A program made the translations under genes and the position numbers. A DNA stretch of 64,000 nucleotides from Cyathus striatus (Eukaryota > Basidiomycota > Agaricomycetes > Agaricales > Nidulariaceae): contig JAOVFP010000005.1 of assembly GCA_025738555.1 (NCBI GenBank), forward strand, positions 310,001 through 374,000. Direction: 5' to 3'. The notes under the pieces were generated by a model. The model saw only the letters and a program-made list of their open reading frames with translations. It searched no databases and was not told the DNA's origin. Numbering within the stretch: the stretch's first letter is position 1; the number at the start of each line of letters is the position of its first letter. Below, one piece after another: positions 34,938-47,046 of this stretch.

Positions 34938-37900
34938 ATGGCTTATCCTCCACTGGATCACTCCAATGGTCATGCAATTAGGTCTAAAGGATGTGTGTTC
35001 TATTCGCCCAATGCCACTCGAAACATTATTGTCCCAATGTGCTACAGTGAAAATATGTATCTCTTCCATAGTGACACCCTGCTCAATGAGATTTTTCAAA
35101 AACCTATCTGGTGGTCCAATCCATATGGCTGGCTCTTGTTTGTCCCCTGTGTTGTAGGGAACCCTGCCGGCCTATGTACAAAAGCTACCTAATTTACATA
35201 GTCCGCCGGTCCCTGTATTCACTCTGATCAATTGAAAACTTACCTTACTCATTATTCCCTGATCTCGGAACACTGATAATATTCCACACCCTCGATTATT
35301 CCGAAGATCACTGCAAAAATCCGATGAAGTACGCAAAATTACTAATCGATCAATTATTACTCAGCAAGCGCTAAAGTTAACGCGCTGAGCAATACCCAAA
35401 AACCGACGCACCAAAGTAAACACTGTACCGAAAGGCACGTGACCTAGCGCTGACCAATCACAACGCTCGGCAAAGCGCTCGCATCAATATTACTTTATCC
35501 GATGCCGCCGCGCGCCCTTTATACATATTCCTTTCCTCTTTTCTTTATTCCTCTACCTTTATCTTTATTCCTTCACTACAAATCATTCTTACTTACTGTA
35601 TTATTAATCATGGTACATATTTCTACCTAGGTAGTTCCAAAAAGTATATAAACCCCTCTCATGTAGCTACATCCCTCAGTCAATTCCAGTTTGATTCACA
35701 CTCAGCACTTATCTGTTATTCACACTAAGCTTCTAGCTGTAGAAACTTAGTGCACTTCTGTTCTCATCTGCTTAACACTCAGTACTGCCCAGTTTTTTTA
35801 TTATTAGTTAAAGCTCTTGCACAGGCAAGAACCTTAGCTAACTTCGCATTTTCTACCCTTAATTCACCAAACACACCTTCACTACTTCCCTTAAAATCCT
35901 ATACAAGTCTTAATAACCTTATAAGACTTGTACCTTACTTCAACACCTCACAAGAAACTCGACAACTCATTTAGAACACCAGTGACAGATTGGACACTGT
36001 CATGCTCCGTACTTAACAGTACACCTTCAGACAAGTAGTCACCTTACAGTGTGCTATCATTCATGGGCATCTTTTCTTGCCTCGCTGGGGCACCACATAT
36101 CACCCATCCTGATGGCAAGCATCAGTTTGGGTTGGATGAGACCTCTCTGTGTGAATGGTCTCAATTAGAGTCTCAGCTGATGTTCACCTACAAAATGCTT
36201 GCAATAAAATATGGGACTCTTGCCATCACTCCAGCTCCTCCTTCCTTCTCTGGATATAAAAGAAAACATAATACCAGAGAAATCGCACGAAGATGTGCTG
36301 AAAATTCCCGCAGGTGGTTCGTATTGTGGATGGGGCTTCTCTCATATGCGATCGCCATGAGTGATAGCCAGTCTGTCTGCCATGATAGCAACTCTGTCAT
36401 GTACCCTGAATGGTACACTTATCTCACTGGATGTACGATTCCAGAGAGTCAGTGTATGATTCCAGAGACTTGGCTAACTGGAATACAATCATCAATGATT
36501 TGTAATTTCTCCAAGCCTTGTCTTTGTGTGGGAATCATTGTCGATATTCCGGAACTTCAGAAAACTCACTGCCTGATGTACCCTTTCTTCTTGAAATTCA
36601 ACATCCCATTCTGGTATGCATGGGGGCCTTACAAAAAAGGCAATCTCAGGATTTCCAGCCATATAAGGCCTTATTACCTTCGCTGTCTATTGTATGGAAG
36701 GATTTAAGTATTGTGGAGAGGCCTGATGACTATGTTCGATGTATTGAATGGAAAGAAACTTCATTCACCCATGTGCACCCTGCTGAATCTGCTTCCCCTG
36801 CACTGGCCCCATCACTGCAAACTTCCTCTCAGCCTCCACATCCGCCCACATCCTCTAATGTCAACAAATCAAAGCCTGTGTGGAAAGTGTTCTTGGAATC
36901 TCGTGAAGCTCATTATGAAGCTAGATGGAAAACGGAGACAGAGCAGCAATGCCAGACTCACTTAAGTCGCGAACAATCTCGAGGTTAGATTAAGGCAAGA
37001 GTTTATGAGTGGCAACTAGATGACAACAACCCCCCTGTTTATATCAGGGTAAGGATTGATGGTAGAACTGCCAAGGAGTTGGTAATGGAGCAATATGGCA
37101 ATAACCAGATGATATTCAACCCCTATGACAACGAGTGGGACTTGTGTGAAGAATTTGGATCCCCAGATTCAGATTCAGATGAAGCTGAATCTGAGCCTGT
37201 GTATGACGCCTCTGAGGATACATATACCATGTCTGATGCTGCGCATGTTGTACAAACTTCCCATTTCGAGCATTCCCCTTCCCATCTCGAGCATTCCCCC
37301 CCTCAGGATGATGAATCTGATGATAGGGAGGATGTAGTCTCTCTCAATGATCTGTCCCTTTTTTGTGGGTTCACGCACTCAGATCGAGTTATGGTAACAA
37401 CCACGTACAAATGGGATGACATGATGAGGGCCATCGGTTACATTGGTGGAGTTGCCCAAGCTCCCAATGACCGTCATAAAACTTTGATCACCAGCTTCAT
37501 TGGGCCGTTGACACAGGGGTGTGCCCCCCCGAGTGCATTATGGGACATTCGCAATACTAGGGATTTGCACAAAGAAATTATTGGCACATGCCACATATAC
37601 AAGGTGCAAAGCTTGTATGTAGTGGTGCCGCATTCTGATGCTCAGAATGTTACCTGGTATTTTGGTGTAACAACAGCCCGTGATGCACTTTATGCATGCA
37701 GACTTCTCTCTGTTGTTGACAACATGACTGTGTATGGCATGGCACGAGAATTTCTAGCTAGAGGTATTCCTTTCCATATGCTTCGGGAGCCACAGATATC
37801 CTCTGCTGTGTCATTGAGCACCGATCCTGTCGTTAGTACCTGTCGTCTTCCAGGTTATAAGTTTACCTATGATGACTATGTTTCCTATGTTGAGATATGT

Positions 37901-38450
37901 AAAGCATTCCTCAATTCCCCTCGTGGGCATGCAGCTTTACTTATGGGAGGGATTGTCAGACGAATCGCACAGGAACATCTTAGTTTCGATGGGGCCCTTC
38001 GTGGTCCATCTTCTTCTGTGACTAATCACCAGATTGGAGTACAATATGTTCACAGTTCAGGATGGGAGCTATGTGATGATGGTCTCACTGAATATGAGGC
38101 TTGGATAGTATGTGGATGCTATATCATTTACACTAGTAAGTTTTATTTTTTATATGACTGATTATTATTGATGAGACTGGTAAGGTCAATTGCAGAAAAG
38201 TATTGTATCTTGGTGGCCACTTCCTGGGCACTGGGCGCGTGAAGATAACAGTCAAAAATGGGGCTATTGGTCCCCATTTAACGAATATTGGTACGAAAAA
38301 TGAGTGAAGGACATTAGATCGGGAGCGATGAAGCCTGAAACCAATCTGGTTTGGCGGCAATGGCTCAGGGCAAATCACTTTGCTCGGACCTTACGACAGA
38401 CTGTGGAAAAGGAGTCACATGACTATCTTGAACGTTATTTACAAAACTAA
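34938..38450 (+). pseudogene. Accessory gene of the 17 kb element, split by solo LTR
   Basis: Starts ATG at 34938 (MAYPPLDHSNGHAI) and is a recurrent Agaricomycete protein found beside such transposases; its role is unknown. The first part runs to 35152 (..WWSNPYGWLLFVPC). After the LTR it resumes as LSFMGIFSCLAG, then RRWFVLWMGLLSYAIAMS, IPFWYAWGP, an acidic middle (37140-37340, SDSDEAESE), and a C-terminal region with an intron (about 38133-38200) followed by SIVSWWPLPGHWA and WGYWSPFNEYW. Defects besides the LTR: a frame change at about 36640, TAG at 36986-36988 and TGA at 38301-38303. The last exon ends at 38450. Long runs are otherwise open, so the decay is recent. Confidence 0.7.
35153..36048 (+). 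mobile_element. Solo LTR, copy A
   Basis: Begins TGTAGGGAACCCTGCC and ends CACCTTACA (TG...CA), 896 bp, flanked by GTGT at 35149-35152 and 36049-36052. Nearly identical to 52895-53786. A promoter-like TATA stretch (AAAAGTATATAAACCCC) lies at about 35640-35656. No internal retrotransposon body remains, so this is a solo LTR formed by LTR-LTR recombination. Inserted in the accessory gene of the 17 kb element. Confidence 0.9.
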
Positions 38451-38792
38451 CCATTGCTTGCTACATATGTAACCACTGTAATGTTTTATATTTTATTTTG
38501 CAATACATATACATTGATGCTCACAGCCCGGAACTCAAGAAAATTTTGCAGAAAACATCGAACACAAGTCTAGCAAGCAACCATCAAACCTCTTGAGTCA
38601 TAGTAGCAATGCCAGGCAACAAACATCACACCAAGTCTAGCAAGCAACGTCAAACCTCTTAGTGGCAACGCCAGACTGCAAGACGGAAACGCCAGGCAAC
38701 ACCAAAGTCCAATTACCAATGGATGGCAACATCACTGGCAACGCCACTGGGCAACGTCAAATTACAGGGCAACGTCAAATTCTAGTAGCCCG
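38451..38792 (-). repeat. Right subterminal repeats and TIR of the 17 kb element
   Basis: Contains GGCAACGCCA, GGCAACGTCA and a direct duplication of CAAGTCTAGCAAGCAAC (about 38567 and 38633), followed by the TIR, which is complementary to the left end at 21561. Confidence 0.75.
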
Positions 38793-38832
38793 GCTCTATC
38801 CCACTCGATCTGACTCAACGGCCCTAGACTGA

Positions 38833-40326
38833 TTTTTGACTGGGATTGAACGCTCTGGGAAGGACACTAGATCACAGACTGATTCTCTATACTTTGAACT
38901 GGGGAAACTCGATAAGAAACTATCCAGTACTATAATTCCTCGGCACAGGTGGATAAAGCACTACCTAGAAGTGGCTAAGGACTCAGTAGAACGTGAAAGA
39001 GGCTCTCATTACATCAGAGCAGAGCGAATAATCATCGAGATATTATGGATGTGGGAGAGTGATATGTGGGAACGACTGTTCTTGCAGAAGACATCCAACT
39101 TGCTGCAACAAGTATTACCGCAGAAAGCACCTGGGGAATATAAACGTGAAGAAACCAATATTTGGTGGGAGGTGAGGTCTTCCATTCTCCGAAGGCTGGA
39201 TCTTGCAAATGCGAAATTCAGAGAACGAAAGGAAGCCCCCCCAAAGTTGCATAAAATCTTGCAAATAGCTTGGGATTTACTCATACAGCGATATAAGATT
39301 GAAGATCCCAAGTCAGTGTTACAATTGCCCAAGCGCACTTTCGAAGACCTTGTACATGATCTGGACAAATCATTAGATGAATGGAAGGTTAGTACTAGGT
39401 CATCTGAAGATTCCAATAGTCCTCGGACGATGTGCGAACTTGTCCTCCAGGCTTTAGAATCCCCTTCTCATACATTCGGTAGCAACCCTTGGTTCAGACC
39501 AGTGTCTAAACGGATCAGTAGTGAGAGACGGGACGCAGTGGACAGAATTGAAAAAGGATTCGAAATGTCTTCTACCGAAGTCGAGCCTTCAGAAATTCTT
39601 GTTGAACTTCGACATTGGAATCAAGGCTGGCTATGTCCAGACAGGGTATGGGATATAACACCCTTATTGACTGACGATATTCAAAATCAGTTTGCGGTAG
39701 CGCAACAGCTATTTTCAGTTCTACCGCTCCTGGATAGCATAACTTTCATTTACATCGAGTCTCCTAAATCTTATCCACAAAAGCTCATAACTGAATTACT
39801 TCAAGTCATTTCGACAATGCCTTCTGTGACATCCATAATGTTTGGCGAATCTATACTGTATGATTTTGCAGATGAAATCTACCAATCTCTTTATCAAAAT
39901 AAATGATTGATTTCACTCAAGTGTACTATGCATGATCCACAATTGCAGAAAATTGCCGAAAGTAATGCACAGATCCTCAAAAAAACTGATAGAACCCTCA
40001 TATCTGTAGATACATATCACACGGATATTCAATGCAAGGGTTTTGGCTACTGGAAGCTAGTGAATGACACAGCGGTTCACATCGAATTTATGGGGCCAAG
40101 CGAAAATCTCACTCTGCGAATTACTTGTCCTCATCAAAATGACACCAAAGCGCAGAAATCTGGAACTGACCCATTCGTTATTTCAGTTCAACTACGAAAT
40201 GGGCTCAGCAAAGAAATTCAAGTTAGCGAGGAGAGTGTCTATGACATTAACTTGCGATGTACGGTATCAGATGTTTCTGACGACGGGCTATTTTTCTTTC
40301 CCGGGAGTGTAACCATATCATGTTAA
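38833..40326 (+). pseudogene. Unknown protein gene with single in-frame TGA
   Basis: An open frame of 357 codons (38833-39903) is followed by TGA at 39904-39906 and then a further 139 codons in exactly the same frame to a TAA at 40324-40326. The first half has helical, charged segments (YFELGKLDKKLSSTIIPRHR) and the second half a beta-rich, Cys-containing region. No family recognised. There is no ATG near the beginning, so a 5' exon is missing; it begins 40 bp beyond the right end of the 17 kb element, whose insertion could have separated it from its start. Either a degraded gene or one with a missed intron at the TGA. Confidence 0.45.
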
Positions 40327-40329
40327 CGA

Positions 40330-40408
40330 TGAGAATCGAACCAGATCGTGATTGCTCTCTTCATTGCGTGGAATTATTGAAAGATGAAGAGCCTTGGAAC
40401 CTGATATG
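40330..40408 (+). other. Possible short exon after the unknown gene
   Basis: ATGAGAATCGAACCAGATCG and the following codons are coding-like (..CSLHCVELLKDEEPWNLI) up to a GTATGT donor at about 40409. No matching downstream exon was found. Confidence 0.25.
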
Positions 40409-40429
40409 GTATGTCGATTTTATAACATA

Positions 40430-41545
40430 ATAATTCTTCATATGCTTACTACCTCATTATTCAAGGCACCGGGGATGTGATGCCTTCGCTGTTTCCGTGA
40501 CGCAGAGGGGGGGCACTTGGTGATGTGGCGTGTCATCGTTGTTGCGAAGGGGAGGGGAAGGGAGAGGGGCACTGGGGATGTTGCATTGTTGTTGTTGTCG
40601 TGATGCGGAGGGGCGGAGGGGGCTAGGGGTGGAATCGTTGCCTCTTCGCACAGAGAGGAGTGTCGAGAAGGAGGGATGAGAAGGGAAGATGGAGGAAAGG
40701 GGATGTGACGAATGGTGGTGGCGGAGACGAGATAGTGGTGGTGAGGATGAGACAAGAGACGGCGCTGAGCTGAGCAGTGGTGATGCGTTGCACGGGGGCC
40801 GGCTATGTCTCGGTTACTGACAGCTGGACCTTTAAAAGATTTCTCCACGTATTACGATCAAGCTGAACACAGAACTTGGAAGCCATGAAAGAAGAGACAT
40901 TGGTGGGACTTTTGAAAGATACTGATGCGCCGAATTTGTGATTTGTATTTAAATAGTACTAATATATATTGTAATACTCAAATAATCATCGCAAACCACA
41001 GGCTTTAAGTTCAAGGGAGAGAAAACACAGATAATGTATAAACTAGTATAAAGGTAGGAAACTATAGATTAAATATTCTTTCTAATATGAAATTACTCGG
41101 TTCAAGTACTGTTCAGATTCGTTTCTATTCCAATTTATTACACTCCTAGAGTGGAAGAAGCCTAGGATTTCTCCTGGGATTGCTTACTTTTCCTCCTCCT
41201 TCCTGTCCTCCTTATATATCTTTTACAAATAAAACTGTACAGTACCTATATATGAAAAGGAACTACTCTAGACTACTTTATATGACGACATAATGTTGTT
41301 TCCAACATATTGACCATGCGGGAGCAACAATACATGTGGAATTCCATGTGGTAGATCAAACAGCGGGATAATTTCGGAGTACAAGTACGAAGTCACATGA
41401 CTTGCTCCGGTCTATGCGTAACCGCAATAACCGGTTCGGAGATAACGGTTCTAACGCCTCGCGTTTGATCACGTGACAGGAACGCGGAACGCGTTCCTTA
41501 GCTAAGTTTCAATCAAGTACTGGGTGCATGTACATAGTCTTTTGG
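40430..41545. other. G-rich block and AT-rich flank
   Basis: 40440-40840 is G-rich with GGGGATGTGATG / GTTGTTGTTGTCGTGATG words, giving proline/serine-rich minus frames judged non-coding. 40850-41545 shows no coding signal. Confidence 0.35.
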
Positions 41546-41553
41546 ACTCTAGT

Positions 41554-44018
41554 ATGGAAAGTCTAACGACCACGCTCAAACACATCAATTATAATTGAAC
41601 TCCGGTGTCCGGCACTGCGGCCTCTCGGTTAGATATTACAATCTCTGTTTCAGAATTTTACTTAAGCGAGACTGAGCGCTTACTAACTGAAGCGTGGTCG
41701 TCCGGTACGCGGTACAGCGGTAACTATATGCGCTCAAGCAATTATTTAGTTCTTTACAGTAAATAGATATAAGTATCTGTGAGATATATGAACCGAGATG
41801 TAACTAATTACTCAGCCCACTGCAGCAAAATAGAATAATATACCTATTAGCTTTGATATAAATATTTTTAGACTATGAGATGAACCAACAGTGTAAGCGA
41901 CACTTGGCAGCACTCATATTAAGCGAACTGAATGCTTGTTACAATGTCCTTCAGCTTGTCTGAGTCTCAAGTTCAAATAATTTACATTGATACGAGCAGA
42001 GGATGGCTCATATTACATGGGAGGTGTTAATAATGAATTATTGCCCAACTTAATGCAGTCTGTCTTATGTTAAATACCAACATGGAGTATAGATTGAAGT
42101 AGAACAAGTAAAAAACCCCATAAAAAAGCAGGTTATATAGACGTGATAGCAGAAAGCACAAATCGAAGTAGAATTAGTTAGGACAAGTAATACATGTCAG
42201 AGTGAAGTAGAGGGTACAAAAACGAAAGAATAGAGCATAATATTGAAGTAGAGCAAGTATAATACTCCAGGGATTGAAATAGAACACCAAAGGAAGCTTA
42301 TAGGCCATAGGGATGAAGTAAGCCATAAAAGAGCGATGCAGACGATGCAAAAAACAAAGCACAGAGCTTAAGTATGACACAGGAACATTATATATAAGCA
42401 GGCATCTTATAGATGACACAGAGGGCACAAGAACAACCTACAGAATAATGTATAATACCAGAGACTTTATAGACGACCCACAGAGAACAGTAACCACTCA
42501 GAGAATATTATATAAAAGCAGAGACATTAAGGATAATCCAGATAGCATAAGAACAACCCACAGAGAAATATATAATAGCAGAGACCTTACAAGCGACCTA
42601 CAGAGCACAATAACCATCCAGAGAGCATTATATAAAGGCAGAAACATCAAGGACGATCTAGATGGCACAAGAACAACCCAAAGAGCATTATAGACCTTAA
42701 AGTCGATCCAGAGAGTACAAGAGAATGAATCTGAGAGTACAAGAACACACAGAGAATATTATGAAAGCAGAGATACTAAGGACAACCCAGAGAGCTTAAA
42801 AACGGATTTGAGAGCTCATTAATGGTTCAGATCGCTTACCAAAAAGACAGAGGGTACTCAAGAGAAGTAGAAAGTTAGAAACGAATTTGCGAGCTTAAGT
42901 ATGATAAAATTTCCCAAATTCACATTGATAAAACGGCCCCTACATTTTTTGAAGATGAGGGGGCGTACAATCACTTCCACACATCCAATTCAACTACAAA
43001 TTCAGCTCAGTAAGCCACCGTTGACATATATACATGATTGACATCCCTTGGACTCATGATATACAGTACTTTTATAATATATAGGCAATGTGCCATACCA
43101 TGGTCTGTATATTTCAGCTTGTTTTCAATGCTAAAGTAAATTTTTGTATTCTAAGGTAGATAAGTATACATATTAAAGTGCACTTACCAAGGTATACCTT
43201 GTACTTTGATTACCCACCCCAGGGTTTCAAGTTGACGGTAGCACCGGCAGATCACTTCGACAACTTCTTATTATTATTAGTCTCGAGCGGTCGATTAGCG
43301 TGACGCTGTGTTTATAGAAAATACAACAAATAAATCAGTACTGCAGTGTATAATGCAAAGCCCTGTAAAATAACTCTATAAAAATATGCAGGTCTACGCA
43401 TGGATATATGGTGAGTCGGTGACACGGAAATCTATAAATACAGCAGACGGTATGATATATATACATAGCTTGCTTACAATTCAAGCAGGTCCCGAGTTCG
43501 ATCCCTCCGCCAGCCCCACCCCAACCACTACTGCCTACATCACAACTACAATATTGTTTCTCTCCAACCCTACTCTAAAAAGCTCTCAGCTTTCAGTCTT
43601 TTAATCAATTCGTAATCCCTGAATACTATTATTAGCTGTGTGGTGCTTCTGCCTTGCTGCTATCACTTATATCTCAAGCCGAAGGACATTTGTAGCAAGT
43701 ATTTGGTGCATTTAATAGGGCACCATGTTGTATTGCTTACATCTTGGTTCATATATCTCACAAATACTTATATCAAAGCTCATACTTATATGTAGATTAT
43801 TCTATTTACTGTAAAGAATTAAAGAATTGCTTGAGCGCATATATATAGTTACCGCTGTACCGCGTACCGGATGACCACACTTCAGTTAGTAAGCGCTCAG
43901 TCTCGCTTAAGTAAAATTCTGAAACAGAGATTGTAATATCTAACCGAGAAGCCGCGGTGCCGGACACCGGAGCTCAATTATAATTGATGCGTTTGAGTGT
44001 GGTCGTTAGACTTTCCAT
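41554..44018. mobile_element. 2.46 kb long-TIR element, probably Mutator-like and non-autonomous
   Basis: Inverted repeats of about 270 bp: 41554-41825 (ATGGAAAGTCTAACGACCAC...) and 43745-44018 (complement). Flanked by ACTCTAGT at 41546-41553 and 44019-44026; a ninth base also matches. Long TIRs with 8-9 bp duplications fit Mutator-like elements. The interior holds a tandem repeat field (42420-42720) and no transposase. A GTTCGATCC box-B-like word at about 43496 is noted but not called as a tRNA. Confidence 0.85.
42448..42696 (+). repeat. Tandem 60-bp repeat, open in one frame
   Basis: Four units of exactly 20 codons (patterns YNTRDFIDDPQRTVTTQRIL and YKSRDIKDNPDSIRTTHREI alternate) without any length change; further degenerate units lie on both sides (42065-42900). 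The higher-order unit is 120 bp. Whether it is expressed is unknown; it starts at an ATG and ends with TAG. Confidence 0.55.
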
Positions 44019-44026
44019 ACTCTAGT

Positions 44027-44806
44027 AATTAGATAACACACATCTGGTTGTATTTCCTTTAGTATATATCAATTAGATATTTCTGCTGGCAGTGCAGGAC
44101 TCAACCCCAGCTCTCAGATGTCCCATTCCCTTAGTAATGTATTCAAAATAGAACACTTTGATTGGCAACTTGGGACTCGTCCCAACCCTTGTACTCATGA
44201 TGTGCATTACTAATACTGAGTGCTATTATTATATGACAAATAGGGAGATTTAACCATTAAATAGTTATAAGGCGTATCAATACTCAGGCCCCAATGTGTT
44301 ATACCCTACGTGGCTAAATGTCCAATCGTACATTCGATGTTCCTCCGGTTGGGGATTGGAAATACTGAACTTTGAAGTAGCTTTAATGTGAAGCTCAGCG
44401 AGAAGCCCGCCACCCGGCCTAATCAAAACTGCGCCCCATGCAGTGCACTTGTCGCATCAGGTCACGAAATGGAGGGAGCCATTCACTACCTCCCACATGT
44501 TCCTAGGACCATTGACGAAGAGATGCCATGCTTCGGCATTTTTGGGCAATATACCGGCGAAGCACCTCTATTACATGGCCATCTCGAAGATCTTCTCTTT
44601 GAAATCCATCTGGTAGCATGAGGAAACTACCTTCTTGCCCTTCATATGGTACAAAGTAGTTGTTTTCTATTTTCTGGATTTAGTAGTTCATGCCATTAGT
44701 CAATCCGTTTAACTTATAACCATATATAACTGACAAAGGTAATATAACAGCCTCGTATTTCACCTGATACTGGTGGCTGACCACCAGAGAAGTAGTACAA
44801 ACATTT
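44027..44806. other. Intergenic stretch
   Basis: A plus frame at 44388-44621 has no recognised motif. Nothing supported. Confidence 0.3.
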
Positions 44807-45411
44807 TTAGATTACATGCTCCATCACGTCTATTGGCTGAAACACTCCCGGAACACTCCAGTTGTTAACTGGATGGTCAGCGGGAAGATAAACATTGAAC
44901 AAAAAGTCAAACGTTCCAAAAGTATCTATCGCTCCAACATTACCAATACGAACACCGGTTTCCTTATATTCGGAGGGAAGTTGTAGGGTGAAACAAAGCA
45001 TATTCTCGGCCTTCCATTCACATATGGTGCGCATAATGCTCTCCAAACACTTCTAGCTCAGCATACTGAGGCTCGATCTGTAATCACCGATAAGAGTAAA
45101 TGCGACAAATATGAGAATGATATTATACCTTTGTAAATATGTCTTAAATGGATTGTTCTAACATATTGTAATTCATCAGAAAGTCTGTTCGTGACTCTTA
45201 AAATTATATATAGAGCGTACCACAACGGTTTTTGGTTTGAAAGAGAGAGGAAATCGTTTTGATCTAGAGATACCAGAGGACCGGCGTTATGTGGGTGAAC
45301 TGGGAAGCAACGAAGAGGGTCAGAAGATATATACTTTTTGAATACATGGTGTACATACCTAAGTACAAATAGTCTGTTATAAGTGAAGATAAATGTACCT
45401 ACAGGATACAC
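44807..45411 (-). pseudogene. Fragment of a basidiomycete-specific protein (IGDVG..LFN..LPADHP family)
   Basis: The 44807-45046 segment (minus) reads MLCFTLQLPSEYKETGVRIG, NVGAIDTFGTFDFLFN and YLPADHPVN, the conserved N-terminal block of a large uncharacterised Agaricomycete family that normally continues beyond this point; here the frame ends about 25 residues later. A preceding frame (45058-45411) is hydrophobic and may be an upstream exon or an intron. Function of the family is unknown. Likely a fragment. Confidence 0.5.
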
Positions 45412-47046
45412 GACCCAGGTCGGATGGCCGCTAGACGAACCAGGTGAATGATCCCTAGTTTCATGAGCATCAGTTTAAACTTGTCTCAAGGAAAACGTAT
45501 CCGTAAGAGCAGGATGAACGAGAAAGACACGAATGGGACGTATCATTAAGAGCATCCACAAACAGACGGTGGTACAATAATCACTTGTAGCATTGATAAA
45601 AAGCACAAAATATCGATTATTAAAGATCAACAAACGTACGTCCCAGCAAACAGCGGCAGCTTCCCGAACGTCAGCCTCCTCGAGAACAGCTTGCGCAAAA
45701 GATGCCCCGATATGCCCGCAGCCTGCTCTTCGTTCCTCGGAGAACCAACCATTCCTTCCACCCCACCTTAATCGTCCTAACCCAGCCATCAACGCTCCTC
45801 ATAGCTTACCTCGACCTCTCGACCTTGAAAGCTCCACATCTCCCCCTCCCTCCTAATCCACTACCCCACTACACCCAGAATCCTCATCGAGTTGACCCTC
45901 TCCAATATGTCCTCCAATCAATACAGGCAAGCACAGCGCAAGGTGTAGAATCGTTCTCGACAGATGTGGGCTAGAATACATCGTCGTTGGACATGAGGAC
46001 GAGGACGTCTTCGATGATGTGTTCTGGGATAACTCGAACAGAGGTAGTTTCAGGGATCAAAAAGGGGGCTTGATGTGGTACCTGTTGAAGACGGCGGTGG
46101 CAGTTTACAGGGTGTCGACTTGAATGTAGCTGTGTAACATTGAGATCAGCAGCAGACAACAAGCACAAAAGAATGACAAGAAAGCTGAGAATGTACGAAC
46201 CAAATGGACCCGCATCTAATCTGGGATCTCACCCATGCAAAGCATCACATTCCAACGTCTAACCAAGTCGAGAATCACGTCAAAATCCTCCTTCGCTCCC
46301 GCGCGAACGATGGGGGACGATTCAAATGCGCGATCAAAGGCTTGAGATGGTACAAATAATGTCGAAGTTCTATGGAAGTCGCCTAAGTCTTGTATTGACA
46401 GAGTCCCATTTTTGAATGCTTATGGAGACTGTGAATTGATGTCAATGCTCTGCATGTCAACTATGTGCGTCGTGTAGTTCAGTTCAACTTTAGAACAGAC
46501 TCCAGAGAATAAAAACGTGCTGACGGTAATGACGATAGGGGATGCGAGACTCGAGCAGATAGGGTGAAGGAAAGCGGAACCTAGGTCTGGCATGCGCGTT
46601 GAACGTTGACGTGGAGCGCTGAGTCTGATTCGACGCGCATTGAGCGACGCGTTGTTTGTATTTGACCTTGTTGTGTTTGGATGGTTAGTTGTTAACAGAC
46701 AACAGTATGAGTCTACATACGACCCCCCTCCCCTATTACGCAAACCACAGACTAAGTACATACTTATTGCTTAAACCGACAACTTGTATAGGGATTAAAA
46801 TATTAGCAGAATAATTATTATGCTCTGTTGACACTGTATCAAGTGGGGTAGGTATCGGTTCAAATAAACAGTCACTATCGTTCATCCATTATTATAAATT
46901 TCAGTCACAAATAATAAAATAACTGATAAACATCATGTTCGCCCAGTAACGTCCATTTACAGTTTTAACAAAAGATAAGTGACCAGGTTGTAAGTGAACA
47001 AATTACGTAAATTGTAGTAACAGTGGATAAGGCTTGTAAGTGTCCT
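45412..47046. other. Unassigned region with weak minus-strand coding signal
   Basis: A minus-strand frame at 45475-45792 (GCGHIGASFAQAVLEEADVR up to a GTACGT donor) and another at 45971-46168 (VIPEHIIEDVLVLMSNDDVF) are coding-like, but no gene model joining them was convincing. Overlapping plus frames are proline-rich. 46770-47040 is AT-rich and empty. Confidence 0.3.

Larger units (their letters stand above)
21561..38792. mobile_element. 17.2 kb Mutator-like DNA transposon carrying several genes
   Basis: Left end CGGGCCTACAGAATTTGACG and right end (complement) CGGGCTACTAGAATTTGACG match, with the similarity continuing about 60 bp through a second TAATTTGACGTTGCC. Flanks are GCTCTATC at 21553-21560 and 38793-38800; the preceding G also matches, so the duplication is 8-9 bp, as expected for Mutator-like elements. 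Inside lie a minus-strand GCM-domain transposase gene (27212-33774), a divergent plus-strand accessory gene (34938-38450), a four-exon small gene (23876-24309) and large repeat fields. A solo LTR has inserted at 35153. The transposase has a stop and a frameshift, so this copy looks inactive on its own. Confidence 0.88.

Noticed and set aside
21561..38792. Assignment of the large element to the KDZ (Kyakuja/Dileera/Zisupton) group
   Set aside because: The transposase has GCM-type zinc-finger and AQHWKIY-type blocks rather than CxC clusters, and the duplication extends to 9 bp.
43470..43515. tRNA-like GGTCCCGAGTTCGATCCC segment
   Set aside because: Has a box-B-like GTTCGATCC but no convincing acceptor stem, anticodon arm or box A at the right distance.
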